DNA of 64,000 nucleotides from Acidiphilium multivorum AIU301 (GCF_000202835.1 NC_015186.1:3505501-3569500), one strand, 5' to 3'; shown: positions 11,038-21,786, counted from the first letter of the stretch. Numbers and translations are program-made. Notes: generated from the letters alone by a model not told the origin.

Positions 11038-11410
11038 GCGAAGGCGCCGGCCTGGCCGGCGTTTCACGCAGCAGCGCGTCGATCGCCGCGACCGTTTCGT
11101 CCGGAAGGTGGCGCAACTGCCGGGCGAAGCGGTTGGCGAGCGCCGTCTGCGCCGGCGTCAGCCCGCCCGTGTGCAGGCTGATGCGCGGGCGGGAGTCGCG
11201 GGCGAGATCGGCGAGTTCGTGCGCCTCGTCCCAGATCAGGTCGAGCCGTTCGCAAATCTGGTGAATCAGTCCCGGCGAGGGGGCGCCCCGCCGGCCGTGT
11301 TCCAGCGCCGAGAGGTAGGCGGCCGAAACGCCGAGCCCATCGGCCATGGCGCGCAGGGTCATCTTGCGTTCGGCCCGCAGCGCGCGCAGCCGGGCGCCGA
11401 ACGGCGTCAT
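11015..11410 (-). CDS. XRE-family helix-turn-helix regulator
   Basis: This 131-residue protein begins with a Cro/CI-type helix-turn-helix at about residues 4-60 (RLRALRAERKMTLRAMADGL, VSAAYLSALEHGRRG). The C-terminal half is helical and unassigned. It follows the Smr gene by 10 bp on the same strand, so it is probably the last gene of the lutB-lutC-smr-xre unit. Its 3' end overlaps the convergent cyclase gene. Targets are unknown. An upstream in-frame start at 11473 would add 21 cysteine/arginine-rich residues that are not family-like. Confidence 0.8.
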   Translation of the reverse strand: MTPFGARLRALRAERKMTLRAMADGLGVSAAYLSALEHGRRGAPSPGLIHQICERLDLIWDEAHELADLARDSRPRISLHTGGLTPAQTALANRFARQLRHLPDETVAAIDALLRETPARPAPSLRRSRSE

Positions 11411-11420
11411 CTGCCCCGCC

Positions 11421-11969
11421 TCACGACCGCAGACGCCGCAGCAGCACCCGCAGCGCGCCCTGATTGGCCGCATGCGGATGGCAGACCGCCAGGATCATCG
11501 GGCGCAGGGGCTGGTCGTTGAGCCAGATCGGCACTTCGCGTCGCAGCACACCTTCGCCACCGGTCCGGCGTCCGTGGCCGGTCACGATCTCGACGCAGCG
11601 CATCCCGCGCGACACCGCGCCCGCGATCAGCGCGTTCACGGCGACATGTGCCGCGGCCGCCGTCATCCCGTGCAGGTCGAGCGTGCGTTCGGGGGCGATT
11701 CGCCCGGCGCGGAATTTCGCCCAGGTCGCGCGGTCGAGCCCCGGCGGCGCCACGCCGATCGCCACGCCCGGGCGGCGCTGCGGCAAGGCCGGGGGCGGTG
11801 CCGGCGCAGCAACGACGCGCACGCCCTCGGGCTCCGGCCGGACGCTGCCGGGCTTGTCCGGAGGCGGCGGCTCAGGCACGCGCACGCCGCGCAGCGGGCG
11901 GACATGGCGCAGATAGCGCGTCCAGACCTCGAGATCGGCGGCCGGGAGGGGTTTAGCCCTGCGCGCCAT
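11421..11969 (-). CDS. Smr-domain protein
   Basis: This 182-residue protein has a proline-rich, probably disordered N-terminal half and a C-terminal Smr domain from about residue 95. The domain shows the typical LDLHGMTAAAAHVAV and VEIVTGHGRR motifs. Smr domains occur at the end of MutS2 and as stand-alone proteins, and several have DNA- or RNA-nicking activity. The target here is not known. The start overlaps the end of lutC by 17 nt, which suggests translational coupling. An Smr gene beside an XRE regulator is common in alphaproteobacteria. Confidence 0.85.
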   Translation of the reverse strand: MARRAKPLPAADLEVWTRYLRHVRPLRGVRVPEPPPPDKPGSVRPEPEGVRVVAAPAPPPALPQRRPGVAIGVAPPGLDRATWAKFRAGRIAPERTLDLHGMTAAAAHVAVNALIAGAVSRGMRCVEIVTGHGRRTGGEGVLRREVPIWLNDQPLRPMILAVCHPHAANQGALRVLLRRLRS

Positions 11970-12657
11970 CCCCGCCTGCGCCGCCGAGCAGCACGATGTG
12001 CAGCCGTCGCGGGCCATGCGCGCCGAGTTCGAGCGTGCGCTCGATATCGGCCGAGCGCGACGGCCCGGTGACCAGCATCACGTTGCGCGGCATGCCGCCG
12101 GCCTGGCGCAGCCGGTCGAACGCGTCTTCATACGGCCCGACCACGTCGGACTCGCGGAGCACGACGATTTCGGTATCCGGCAGCAGGTTGAGCGTGGTCG
12201 GCGAGCGCTGGCCGGAAGGCAGCATCAGCGTGCCGGTTTCGGCGATCGCCGCGAAACCGCGCTGCACCGAAACCATGTCGCTCGGCTGCGCGCGGCCGAA
12301 GCGATGGGCGAGCAGCGGGGCATCGTTCCAGTTCGCCGCCTCCAGATCGGGATGCGGCGCGATCACCAACTCCGCCGGCAGGTTCTGCTCGCGCAGGTAG
12401 CCCGCGATATGGGCGGGCAGGTCCGCCATGTCGGCAAGGCGCTGAACGGTCGCGTATTCCCGGGTCGCATTGGCGATGAACAGCTCGATCAGCGCGTCAT
12501 GGTCGAGCGCGACGCGGGCGGGGATCGTGTGGCGCGGGTGGGCATCGAGCCGGGTGCGGAGCATCGCCGCCTGGTCGGCGGGCAGCGTGCCGCGCCCGAG
12601 GCCGCGCCGTATCGTGCCGAGGATCGCCGCGCGCTGGGCCTGGTTGTCCTGTTTCAT
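11953..12657 (-). CDS. lutC: LutC-type lactate utilisation protein
   Basis: This 234-residue protein belongs to the LUD family (LutC/YkgG). The C-terminal region has the family pattern AIAETGTLML (about residues 142-151), TLNLLPDTEIVVL, and a final segment with VTGPSRSADIERTLELGAHGP. LutABC together oxidise L-lactate to pyruvate, and LutC has no known cofactor of its own. Its start overlaps the lutB stop as ATGA. No lutA is adjacent, so the complex may use a remote LutA or a different partner. Confidence 0.88.
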   Translation of the reverse strand: MKQDNQAQRAAILGTIRRGLGRGTLPADQAAMLRTRLDAHPRHTIPARVALDHDALIELFIANATREYATVQRLADMADLPAHIAGYLREQNLPAELVIAPHPDLEAANWNDAPLLAHRFGRAQPSDMVSVQRGFAAIAETGTLMLPSGQRSPTTLNLLPDTEIVVLRESDVVGPYEDAFDRLRQAGGMPRNVMLVTGPSRSADIERTLELGAHGPRRLHIVLLGGAGGDGAQG

Positions 12658-14075
12658 CGGCTGCGCTGCTCCCGTGCATAGCGTGCGAAGAAGGTTTCGC
12701 CCTCGGGGGCGGGCATGTCGCGCGCGGCGGTCCAGGCGCCGGCGAGCGGCAGCCAGCCGAAGCGGCCGCGCTTGCGCCCCATGACCCCGAGTCCCCATGC
12801 CGCGATGCGCGACACGCTGCGGTAAAGCCCGGGGCGCCGGGCGACGAACCCCCAGCCGCGAATGCCATAGCGCGTGGTCGCCGGTGCGAGATGCCGCTCG
12901 AAGGCCCGCTCGCGCCAGTGGCGCATCATGCCGGTGAGCGGAATCTTCATCGGGCAGACGCTTTCGCACTTGCCGCAGAAGGTCGAGGCCGTGGGCAGCA
13001 GATGCGCCTGGTCGGCGCCGAAGATGGCCGGGGTCAGCACGCTGCCCATCGGGCCGGAATACATCGAGCCATAGGCGTGGCCACCCACGGTGAGATAGAC
13101 CGGGCAATGGTTCATGCAGGCCGAGCAGCGGATGCAGCGCAGCATGTCCTGGAACTCGGTGCCGACCATGTTCGAGCGGCCATTGTCGAGCAGGATGACG
13201 TGATATTCCTCCGGCCCGTCGGGGTCGCCGGGGCGTTTCGCGCCGGTGGAAAAGGTGGTGTAGACCGAGAATTCCTGTCCGGTGGCCGAGCGCGCCAGAA
13301 CCCGCAGCAGCGAGACGGTGTCCTCAAGGGTGGGGACGATCTTTTCCAGGCTGGCGAGCACGATATGCACGCGCGGCAGGGTTTGCGTGAGGTCGCCATT
13401 GCCCTCGTTGGTGACGATCACCGAACTGCCGGTTTCCGCGATCAGGAAATTGGCGCCGGTGATGCCGACATCGGCGGCGATGAACTGCTCGCGCAGCACC
13501 GCTCGGGCCTCGGCCTGGATGTCGCGCTTTTCGTGAAACACCCGGTCGGCTGGCAGATGGGTATGGGCGGCGCGGAAGCTGGCTTCCCAGTCCTCGCGGT
13601 TGAGGTGGAAGGCCGGGCCGATGATGTGGCTCGGCGCCTCGCCCCTGATCTGCAGGATGTATTCGCCGAGATCGGTCTCGACCGGGCGGACGCCGTTTTC
13701 CGCGAGGTGCTCGTTCAGCCCGATCTCTTCGGAGATCATCGACTTGCCCTTGGTGACGGTTTTCGCCCCCACCCGGCGGCAGATGTCGAGCACGGCATTG
13801 CGCGCGTCCTCGGCGGTGCGGCACCAGTGAACCTGCCCGCCATGGGCCTCGACCTGCTCCGCATAACGCTCCAGGTAGAAATCGAGATGGGCGAGCGTAT
13901 GGTTCTTGATGCCCTTCGCGGTTTCCCGCAGGGTCTCGAACTCGGGCAGCCGGGCGACCGCGGCCGCGCGGGTCTGGGCGAAGGGCTTGCGAGCGCGGTC
14001 GAGCGCCTTCTGCAATCCCGCGTCCTGCATCGCGCGGCGGGAATTTTCCTTGAAATCGGGGCTGGTATTCAGCAT
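12654..14075 (-). CDS. lutB: LutB-type iron-sulfur protein
   Basis: This 473-residue protein is the iron-sulfur subunit of the LutABC lactate oxidation complex (YkgF family). The N-terminal LUD domain contains VTKGKSMISEEIGLN and the GITGANFLIAETGS stretch. Two ferredoxin-type motifs follow, CIRCSACMNHCP and CGKCESVCP, which should hold two 4Fe-4S clusters. The start at 14075 has AAGGAG 8 nt upstream; longer frames reach into the leader and are rejected. It is the first gene of the lutB-lutC-smr-xre run. The leader carries a possible attenuator or small RNA (14161-14249). Confidence 0.92.
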   Translation of the reverse strand: MLNTSPDFKENSRRAMQDAGLQKALDRARKPFAQTRAAAVARLPEFETLRETAKGIKNHTLAHLDFYLERYAEQVEAHGGQVHWCRTAEDARNAVLDICRRVGAKTVTKGKSMISEEIGLNEHLAENGVRPVETDLGEYILQIRGEAPSHIIGPAFHLNREDWEASFRAAHTHLPADRVFHEKRDIQAEARAVLREQFIAADVGITGANFLIAETGSSVIVTNEGNGDLTQTLPRVHIVLASLEKIVPTLEDTVSLLRVLARSATGQEFSVYTTFSTGAKRPGDPDGPEEYHVILLDNGRSNMVGTEFQDMLRCIRCSACMNHCPVYLTVGGHAYGSMYSGPMGSVLTPAIFGADQAHLLPTASTFCGKCESVCPMKIPLTGMMRHWRERAFERHLAPATTRYGIRGWGFVARRPGLYRSVSRIAAWGLGVMGRKRGRFGWLPLAGAWTAARDMPAPEGETFFARYAREQRSR

Positions 14076-14160
14076 CGGGCACTCCTTCGTTCGCGACTTT
14101 AGAGAATGGAAGCGCCGAAGTGAACGGCCCCAGCCGCACGAGCCGATTTCTTGATGGATC

Positions 14161-14190
14161 AAAAAAAATGGCGGCACTTGCGTGCCGCCA
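14161..14190 (-). terminator. strong intrinsic terminator upstream of lutB
   Basis: On the minus strand a perfect stem (GGCGGCAC with GTGCCGCC, 14170-14177 and 14182-14189, extended by one A-T pair) with a 4-nt loop is followed within one or two bases by eight T (14161-14168). No coding gene ends just upstream of it on this strand. It therefore ends either a small RNA or a lut leader transcript. Confidence 0.85.
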
Positions 14191-14249
14191 AGTTTAGGGA
14201 GGAAACGTCCAAGAAAGCAAACAGAGCGAACGGATCGCTGTGTTGCTGA
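14161..14249 (-). ncRNA. candidate small RNA or lutB attenuator leader
   Basis: A promoter at 14255-14283 and the terminator at 14161-14190 bound a transcript of about 88 nt with no plausible reading frame. Its 5' half can form a small stem (AGCGA with TCGCT). The middle has an unpaired pyrimidine stretch TTTCCTCCCT (about 14195-14204), complementary to a Shine-Dalgarno sequence. Anti-Shine-Dalgarno CCTCC motifs are typical of trans-acting small RNAs in alphaproteobacteria. The unit also sits directly upstream of lutB in the same direction, so a read-through/attenuation role for lutBC is equally possible. No Rfam family was recognised. Confidence 0.55.
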
Positions 14250-14254
14250 TGCTT

Positions 14255-14283
14255 TTTATAGTCATCCGAGCGGGGATATGCAA
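14255..14283 (-). promoter_or_regulatory. sigma-70-type promoter for the lut leader/small RNA
   Basis: Reading the minus strand, TTGCAT (14278-14283) and TATAAA (14255-14260) are separated by exactly 17 nt. It is one of the best promoter matches in the window. The predicted start is near 14248. Confidence 0.6.
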
Positions 14284-14410
14284 GAACTTTTTTGCAGTGC
14301 AGCATCGCAAGCTTTGCGGCGCTTGCCGTTGCCGACGTCGTGTCAGCTCCGGGGTCGATGAAGCGCGCGAAAATAACGGCAAATTAACCGTTCTGCCGGA
14401 TATTGCGCGC

Positions 14411-15358
14411 ATGCAGCGGCGCCTGACCAAAACCCTTGTCGCATCATTTGCGGTATTCGCCCTGTCCGGCATTCGGCCGGCCAGCGCATTGCCGACCGGC
14501 GAGTTGCCTGCGTCGGCGCCGGTCGTGGATCCATCGCTGCTCTGTCAGGCCGCCGTCATCATGGCGGAGTCCGACAAGCACACTCCGGTCGGGCTGCTGC
14601 GTGCCGTCGGAACCGTCGAAAGCGGCCGCCGTGATCGTGTGACCGGCCAGCTGGCGCCTTGGCCCTGGACCATCGATGCAAATGGCGCCGGCCACATGTA
14701 CCAGACCGAGGCCGAAGCGATCGCCGCGGCGCAGTCGTTTCTGCAGCAGGGCGTGACCTCGCTCGACATCGGTTGCATGCAGGTGAACATCCAGCAGCAC
14801 CCCCACGCGTTCACCAACCTCGTGCAGGCGTTCGACCCGATGGCGAACGTCTTCTATGCGGCGGACTTCCTCACCCGGCTGAAGGCGCAACTGGGCACCT
14901 GGGAGCAGGCGATCGCCGCCTATCACTCGCAGACGCCGTCGATCGGCGCACCCTATGCGAGGCAGGTTCTTGCCCGTTGGCAGGGACAGACCGGCGGGCA
15001 ACCGAGCGGCCTGCCGCTGGTGCAGACGGCCATGACGCCGCCTCTCGCGCCGGTCGCGCAGCCATCGGCGGCGCCTCGTGTGTGGGGGCCGGGATCCGCG
15101 GGCGCCTCGCCCGCCGGCAAGGCGCTGCCGCAGATGTCGAAGCCCGCGCCGGGTGCCGTGGCAATTCGCCGCTTCGCACCCGGCGCGTTTGCCTTCGCGC
15201 CGTTGCACGGTTCGCCGACGCTCCTGCCCGCAACCGCACAGCCAGGTGGCCCGGCGTCACGGATTACCGTGCCCGGCGCCATTGCCGGCGGCATGGCGGG
15301 CCGGAATCTCGCGGCCTATCGCCGCGCGCCAATCCCGATTGCAGGCCCGTCTTCCTGA
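14411..15358 (+). CDS. lytic transglycosylase (SLT domain)
   Basis: This 315-residue exported protein is predicted to cleave peptidoglycan glycan strands. A signal peptide covers about residues 1-25 (TKTLVASFAVFALSGIRPASA). The SLT-like domain (about 45-190) has the candidate catalytic Glu in AVGTVESGRR and the family motifs LDIGCMQVNIQQHP and NVFYAADFLTRL. The C-terminal 110 residues are proline/alanine-rich and probably a flexible linker or tail. The start at 14411 is chosen because the signal peptide begins there; an upstream extension is not signal-like. It is convergent with tolB. Confidence 0.85.
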   Translation: MQRRLTKTLVASFAVFALSGIRPASALPTGELPASAPVVDPSLLCQAAVIMAESDKHTPVGLLRAVGTVESGRRDRVTGQLAPWPWTIDANGAGHMYQTEAEAIAAAQSFLQQGVTSLDIGCMQVNIQQHPHAFTNLVQAFDPMANVFYAADFLTRLKAQLGTWEQAIAAYHSQTPSIGAPYARQVLARWQGQTGGQPSGLPLVQTAMTPPLAPVAQPSAAPRVWGPGSAGASPAGKALPQMSKPAPGAVAIRRFAPGAFAFAPLHGSPTLLPATAQPGGPASRITVPGAIAGGMAGRNLAAYRRAPIPIAGPSS

Positions 15359-15474
15359 ACGGACCGGGAACCCTGCGCCATGCGGTCCGGAGGTCTCCTG
15401 TCCGGGAAACCGGCCCCATTTGCCATATCACGCAAGCAGGCGATCCGACCTGGTCAGGCGCCCCCGCCCGGAGT

Positions 15475-16884
15475 TTATGAAAGGCGCGGCCCCCAGGACG
15501 GGTCCTCGGCATTCGTTGGCGTCGGCGTGATGCGCTCATTGAAACCGTCGACGCCGATCGTGACGAGATGGGATACGTTCCCGACCCTGAGCGGGCTCTG
15601 CCGGTAGAACATGATCACCCGGCCGTTGGGACAGAAGGTTGCCCCCTCTTCCAGATAGCCCTGCGACAGCAACCGCTCGCCCGAGCCATCCGGCTTCATC
15701 ACGCCGATGCCGAAACCGCTCGAGTCGAGGCGGGTGAAGGCGATCGCATCGCCGCGCGGCGACCAATCCGGCTCCGCATAGCGCGCATGGCCGTATGAAA
15801 TCCGCTGGACGTTCGATCCGTCGGCATTCATGACGAAAAGCTGCTGGTCGCCGGAGCCGTCGCGGTCCGAGTTGAACACGATCTTGGTGCCATCCGGGCT
15901 GTAGCACGGGGTGACGTTGATCGAGTTCGCGTCGGTCAGCTGGGTCATTCGCCGGCTTCCCAGGTCGTATTTCACGATCATCGCGCCGCCGCCCTTCGAT
16001 ATCGAGAACAGCAGCGCGGAGCCGTCGGGGCTGAAACGCGGGCCGAAGCTCATATCGCCGAACGAGCCGATATTGGTGCGCGCGCCCGTCTGCAGGTCGA
16101 ACAGATAGACCTGCGGGCGATTGTTCTCGAAGCTGACGAAGGCGAGTTGTTGCCGCGTCGGGTTGAACTGCGGCGAGAGCGCCATGTTGCGGCCCGAGGT
16201 GAGGAAGCGGACATTCGCGCCGTCGTAATCCATCAGCGCCATGCGACGGATCGGGCTGGTCGGAGGGCCCGAGACGGATATGAACGCAACCCGCGTGTCG
16301 AAATAGCCCTTTTCGCCGATCATCTGCTGATAGATGTCATCGGCGATGATATGGGCGATCCGCCGCCAGTTGCCCGATGCCGTGGTATAGGCCGTCCCCT
16401 GCAACTGCTTCTGCTGCGAAATGCCCCAGAGCCGGTATTCGACGCGGATCTGCCCCGCGCCCGGGCTCGTCACCTGGCCGGTCACAAGCGCCTGCGCCCC
16501 CAGAATGCTCCAGTTGTTCCAGACCGGCACGCTGTTGACCACCGAATTCGGCACGAAGCTGGTGGGATCGATCGCGCTGAACAAGCCGCAATGGTCGAGA
16601 TCCGATGTGACGACCTGGGTGATCTGGGCGCCGATATCCGACGTATTGCCGCTTGCATCGGTGAAGGCCGGCAGGGCGATCGGGATGGGCGCGTTATGCG
16701 CGCCGGAGACGTTGATCGCATCGCTCGGGCCGTTCGCGGCATTCTGCGCGCGGGCGAGCCCGGGCAGCATCAGCCCCGCGGCTCCGGCGCCGATCATCAA
16801 CCGGCGGGACAGCGGCGGCAGCCGCTCGACCAGGGTTCCGGGAACGCGCGGATGGTGGGCGGGCGACGGACGGCGGATCGTCAT
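15475..16884 (-). CDS. tolB: Tol-Pal system beta-propeller protein TolB
   Basis: This 469-residue periplasmic protein links the inner-membrane TolQRA motor to Pal at the outer membrane. The N-terminus carries a twin-arginine-type signal (LSRRLMIGAGAAGLM, about residues 25-39, cleavage after LARAQ). An alpha/beta domain follows, then the six-bladed propeller with repeated signatures such as FSPDGSALLF, YSPDGTKIVFNSDRDGSGDQ and WSPRGDAIAF. It is the last gene of the minus-strand run. Pal and the TolB-associated coiled-coil protein, usually next in line, are absent here; the convergent lytic transglycosylase follows instead. Confidence 0.95.
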   Translation of the reverse strand: MTIRRPSPAHHPRVPGTLVERLPPLSRRLMIGAGAAGLMLPGLARAQNAANGPSDAINVSGAHNAPIPIALPAFTDASGNTSDIGAQITQVVTSDLDHCGLFSAIDPTSFVPNSVVNSVPVWNNWSILGAQALVTGQVTSPGAGQIRVEYRLWGISQQKQLQGTAYTTASGNWRRIAHIIADDIYQQMIGEKGYFDTRVAFISVSGPPTSPIRRMALMDYDGANVRFLTSGRNMALSPQFNPTRQQLAFVSFENNRPQVYLFDLQTGARTNIGSFGDMSFGPRFSPDGSALLFSISKGGGAMIVKYDLGSRRMTQLTDANSINVTPCYSPDGTKIVFNSDRDGSGDQQLFVMNADGSNVQRISYGHARYAEPDWSPRGDAIAFTRLDSSGFGIGVMKPDGSGERLLSQGYLEEGATFCPNGRVIMFYRQSPLRVGNVSHLVTIGVDGFNERITPTPTNAEDPSWGPRLS

Positions 16885-16915
16885 GAAGAACCTCTATCCT
16901 GAAACGCTTCGAACA

Positions 16916-17878
<963 letters not shown>

Positions 17879-17931
17879 GGGTCGATCCCGTCTCAATCCA
17901 TCCGCCTGCCGGTGATCCCGTTCCGGCTGGC

Positions 17932-18375
17932 TCAGCGTTTCGTGGCCGTCGGCTGCTGGGCGAGCAGCGCGACCTTGGTGAACCCGCCATTGGTGATCGT
18001 GGCCATCACCTTCAGCATCGTGCCGTAGGGCACTGCCGTGTCTCCACGCACGAAGATGCGGCGGTCGGTGTTGTGCTTGGCGATCTGTTGCAGCGTCGAA
18101 ACCAGATTGTCGAGCTGGACCGACGAGTTCTGCAGATACACCGAGCCATCAGCCTTCACCGAGATGGTGATCGGCGTCGCGTCGGTATTGACCGGCTTCG
18201 CGTTGGCGTGCGGCAGATTGACGGTGACGCCGGAGGTGATGAGCGGCGCCGTGATCATGAAGATGATCAGCAAGACGAGCATCACGTCGACGAGGGGGGT
18301 GACGTTGATTTCCGCCATGGGCCGGTAACGACCGCGCCTTCCGCCGGATTTCCGATCGAGCAGACCGCCGGCCAT
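17932..18375 (-). CDS. tolR: TolR
   Basis: This 147-residue protein is an inner-membrane component of the Tol motor (ExbD/TolR family). One membrane span lies at about residues 26-45. The essential ion-channel aspartate sits in [16 protein letters not shown] near residue 30. The periplasmic domain ends with the typical [19 protein letters not shown]. It follows tolQ by 2 bp and precedes tolA. It works with TolQ to convert proton flow into movement of TolA during envelope constriction. Confidence 0.95.
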   Translation of the reverse strand: MAGGLLDRKSGGRRGRYRPMAEINVTPLVDVMLVLLIIFMITAPLITSGVTVNLPHANAKPVNTDATPITISVKADGSVYLQNSSVQLDNLVSTLQQIAKHNTDRRIFVRGDTAVPYGTMLKVMATITNGGFTKVALLAQQPTATKR

Positions 18376-18377
18376 GG

Positions 18378-19094
<717 letters not shown>

Positions 19095-19096
19095 GT

Positions 19097-19597
19097 TCAG
19101 TCCCCTTCCACGGCCGCCAGGCCGTCTTCTGTTTTGCCGCCCGCGACAGCGTCATCGTGCATCCGCACGAGGGCGGCGCGCATCTCCGCCGGCAGGCGCG
19201 CCGCTCTCCCGCTCGCCCGATCGACGCAGGCGAGCTGCAGCCTGATTCGCACCAGCGTAATGGCGTCGCGCCGGATCGTCTGGTCCAGCGCGACACGCGC
19301 TGCGGCAACCTGCCGCACACGGGTCACGACGGTGATCAGATCATCGAGTCGCGCGGGCCGCTCATAGTCGATTTCCGCGCGGTGCACTACGAACATCCGG
19401 TCGTGGACATCTACCATTTCCGCGTGTGGCACCCCCAGCGAACGCAGGGCTTCCGACCGCGCCCGCTCGGCGTAACGCAGATAATTGGCGTGATAGACGA
19501 TGCCGCCCGCATCGGTATCCTCGAAATAGATCCGCACGCCGAGCCGATGCTCGCCGCCGCGAAGCGCATTTTCCAGCATGTTCGCGACGTCGTTCAT
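19097..19597 (-). CDS. ybgC: YbgC acyl-CoA thioesterase
   Basis: This 166-residue hotdog-fold thioesterase is usually the first gene of tol-pal operons. The active-site signature [19 protein letters not shown] lies at about residues 24-42, with the catalytic aspartate in EDTDAGG. Its physiological role in phospholipid or acyl-CoA metabolism is only partly known. The start overlaps the ruvB stop as ATGA, which ties the tol genes to the ruv genes in one transcript. Confidence 0.93.
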   Translation of the reverse strand: MNDVANMLENALRGGEHRLGVRIYFEDTDAGGIVYHANYLRYAERARSEALRSLGVPHAEMVDVHDRMFVVHRAEIDYERPARLDDLITVVTRVRQVAAARVALDQTIRRDAITLVRIRLQLACVDRASGRAARLPAEMRAALVRMHDDAVAGGKTEDGLAAVEGD

Positions 19598-20637
19598 GGG
19601 TCGAACGGCAGATCCGACTGGCCGGGAGCAGCGGTGGGCGGCAGCAGGCCGAGATGCGCCCAGGCCTCGCGCCCGAGCATTCGACCGCGCGGGGTGCGGA
19701 TCACGAACCCCTCCTGGATGAGAAAGGGCTCGATCACGTCTTCGAGCGTGTCGCGCGGTTCGGACAGTGCCGCGGCCAGGGTCTCGATACCGACCGGCCC
19801 GCCATTGTGGTGCTCGGCGATGCGGCGGAGATAGCGCCGGTCCATCGCATCGAGCCCGCGCTGATCGACGTCGAGCCGCGTCAGCGCCGCGTCGGCCGCC
19901 GCGCGGTCGACCCTCGCCGTGCCCGCGACGGCGGCGAAATCGCGCACCCGCCGCGTCAGCCGGCCGGCGATCCGCGGTGTCCCGCGCGAGCGGCGGGCGA
20001 TTTCCGCCGCGCCATCCGCCGTGATGTCCATCTCCAGCAGCGTGGCGGCGCGGGTGACGATCAGGGTCAGTTCCTCCGGCGTGTAGAAGACGAGCCGGAG
20101 CGGAATGCCGAACCGGTCGCGCAGCGGATTGGCGAGCAGGCCGGAACGCGTGGTCGCGCCGATCAGCGTGAACCGCGGCAGGTCGATCCGCACCGATCGC
20201 GCCCCGGGCCCCTCGCCGATGATCAGGTCGAGCACGAAATCCTCCATCGCGGGATAGAGAACCTCCTCGATCGAGGGCTGCAGGCGATGAATCTCGTCGA
20301 TGAACAGAACGTCCCTCGGTTGCAGGTTGGTCAGGATGGCCGCCAGATCGCCCGATTTCTGGATGATCGGCCCCGAGGTCGCCCGGAAACCAACCCCCAT
20401 CTCGCGCGCGATGATCTGCGCCAGCGTGGTCTTGCCCAGCCCCGGCGGGCCGTGCAGCAGCACATGGTCGAGCGATTCGCCCCGGCCGCGCGCCGCGGCG
20501 ATGAATATCGCAAGATTTTCTCGGCTCGCTTTCTGCCCCGTGAATTCCGCGAGAGTTTGCGGCCGCAGGGCGGCTTCCGGCCCGTCCTCCGCATCGCGCG
20601 CGCCGGAGAGCAGCGCCCGGTCTTCCGCGCCGCTCAT
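19594..20637 (-). CDS. ruvB: Holliday junction branch-migration ATPase RuvB
   Basis: This 347-residue AAA+ motor drives branch migration of Holliday junctions with RuvA. Walker A is [14 protein letters not shown] near residues 58-71, Walker B is [10 protein letters not shown] near 110-119, and sensor 1 follows in TLIGATTR. The C-terminal winged helix carries the family ending [20 protein letters not shown]. Stop and start codons overlap by 4 nt with both neighbours, so ruvA, ruvB and ybgC are translationally coupled. Confidence 0.96.
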   Translation of the reverse strand: MSGAEDRALLSGARDAEDGPEAALRPQTLAEFTGQKASRENLAIFIAAARGRGESLDHVLLHGPPGLGKTTLAQIIAREMGVGFRATSGPIIQKSGDLAAILTNLQPRDVLFIDEIHRLQPSIEEVLYPAMEDFVLDLIIGEGPGARSVRIDLPRFTLIGATTRSGLLANPLRDRFGIPLRLVFYTPEELTLIVTRAATLLEMDITADGAAEIARRSRGTPRIAGRLTRRVRDFAAVAGTARVDRAAADAALTRLDVDQRGLDAMDRRYLRRIAEHHNGGPVGIETLAAALSEPRDTLEDVIEPFLIQEGFVIRTPRGRMLGREAWAHLGLLPPTAAPGQSDLPFDP

Positions 20638-21248
20638 CGGGCGAGCCGCCGCAGCCCGCCGCGGATCAGCTCATCCAGCGCCGCGTCCTCGCCGGCCTCC
20701 GCCTGCACCGCGGAAAGGGCCGCCTCTGCTTCGGCACGGCGGTAGCCGAGATTGACCAGGGCCGAAAGCGCGTCGGCCAGCTTCCCCTGCGGCGGAGCGA
20801 CGGGCGGGGCCGTTCCGGTCGGGATGAAGGCCGAGCCGGTCGGCATCGCGGCAATCCGCTCGCGCAGCTCGGAAATCAGCCTTGCGGCAAGCTTGGGGCC
20901 GACGCCGGGCGCGCGGGTGATCGCCCCCCGGTCGCTCGCGGCGATGGCGCTGGCGAGCTGGTCCGGCGGCAGCGCCGAAAGCAGGTTGAGCGCCACTTTC
21001 GCGCCCACGCCCTGAATGGTGGTGAGCAGGCGGAACCAGTCGCGCTCGGCGGCATCGATGAAGCCGAACAGGGTGATCGCATCCTCGCGGACCTGGGTTT
21101 CGACGAGCAGCGTCGCGCGCGCCGGCGGCGCCGGCAAGGCGGCCAGGCTGCGCGCGGAGCAGAACACCACGTAGCCGACGCCGCTCACATCGATCAGGCA
21201 GCGCCCGTCCTCGATCTGCTCGGCCGTGCCGCAGAGCCGCCCGATCAT
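20634..21248 (-). CDS. ruvA: Holliday junction-binding protein RuvA
   Basis: This 204-residue protein binds four-way junctions and positions RuvB. The N-terminal OB domain starts [11 protein letters not shown]. Two helix-hairpin-helix motifs follow ([15 protein letters not shown] and [16 protein letters not shown], about residues 78-130). A flexible linker leads to the C-terminal RuvB-binding helices ([20 protein letters not shown]). Its start overlaps the ruvC stop as ATGA. Confidence 0.95.
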   Translation of the reverse strand: MIGRLCGTAEQIEDGRCLIDVSGVGYVVFCSARSLAALPAPPARATLLVETQVREDAITLFGFIDAAERDWFRLLTTIQGVGAKVALNLLSALPPDQLASAIAASDRGAITRAPGVGPKLAARLISELRERIAAMPTGSAFIPTGTAPPVAPPQGKLADALSALVNLGYRRAEAEAALSAVQAEAGEDAALDELIRGGLRRLAR

Positions 21249-21748
21249 GCCGCCGGCACCCGGCTGGCGGTGGCGAGATGATGCGCATGGCAGATGGCGA
21301 CGGCGAGTGCATCCGCCGCATCGGCGCGGGTGATCGCCGCCCCCGGCAGCAGGCGGCGCACCATGAGGGCGACCTGGTCCTTTTCCGCGGCCCCGGTGCC
21401 GACCACGGCGCGCTTCACCGTCTTGGCGCCGTATTCGGCGACCGCGATTCCCGCCCGCGCCGGGGCGAGCAGGGCGACGCCGCGGGCATAGCCGAGCTTG
21501 AGCGTCGCGGTCGCGTTGCGGTTGACATAGGTTTCCTCGACCGCCGCATGGTCGGGCGCATAGGTCGCGAGCAGCCGGGCGAGGGCGGCGTCGAGCGTAT
21601 GCAGCCGCTCGGCCACCGCCGCCGCGCCGTCGGTCGCGATCACCCCGTCGGCGACATGCCGCAGCCGGTTGCCATCGGCGTCGATGATGCCGAAGCCGGT
21701 GAAGCGAAGGCCGGGATCGATCCCGATGATGCGCGCGCGAATCGGCAT
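21245..21748 (-). CDS. ruvC: Holliday junction resolvase RuvC
   Basis: This 167-residue nuclease cuts Holliday junctions. The acidic active-site residues are visible in GIDPG near the N-terminus, VEETYVNRN near residue 68, and the C-terminal ADAADALAVAICH. A GTG start at 21754 would add two residues. It is 38 bp downstream of yebC, the usual order yebC-ruvC-ruvA-ruvB. Confidence 0.95.
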   Translation of the reverse strand: MPIRARIIGIDPGLRFTGFGIIDADGNRLRHVADGVIATDGAAAVAERLHTLDAALARLLATYAPDHAAVEETYVNRNATATLKLGYARGVALLAPARAGIAVAEYGAKTVKRAVVGTGAAEKDQVALMVRRLLPGAAITRADAADALAVAICHAHHLATASRVPAA

Positions 21749-21786
21749 GCTCACGGACTATAAAGGATTCCGCGCCCCCCGTCCGG

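Noticed and set aside
14194-14472. 92-residue minus-strand frame upstream of lutB
   Set aside because: It overlaps the start of the lytic transglycosylase, has no ribosome-binding site or domain, and the region is better explained by a promoter, short RNA and terminator.
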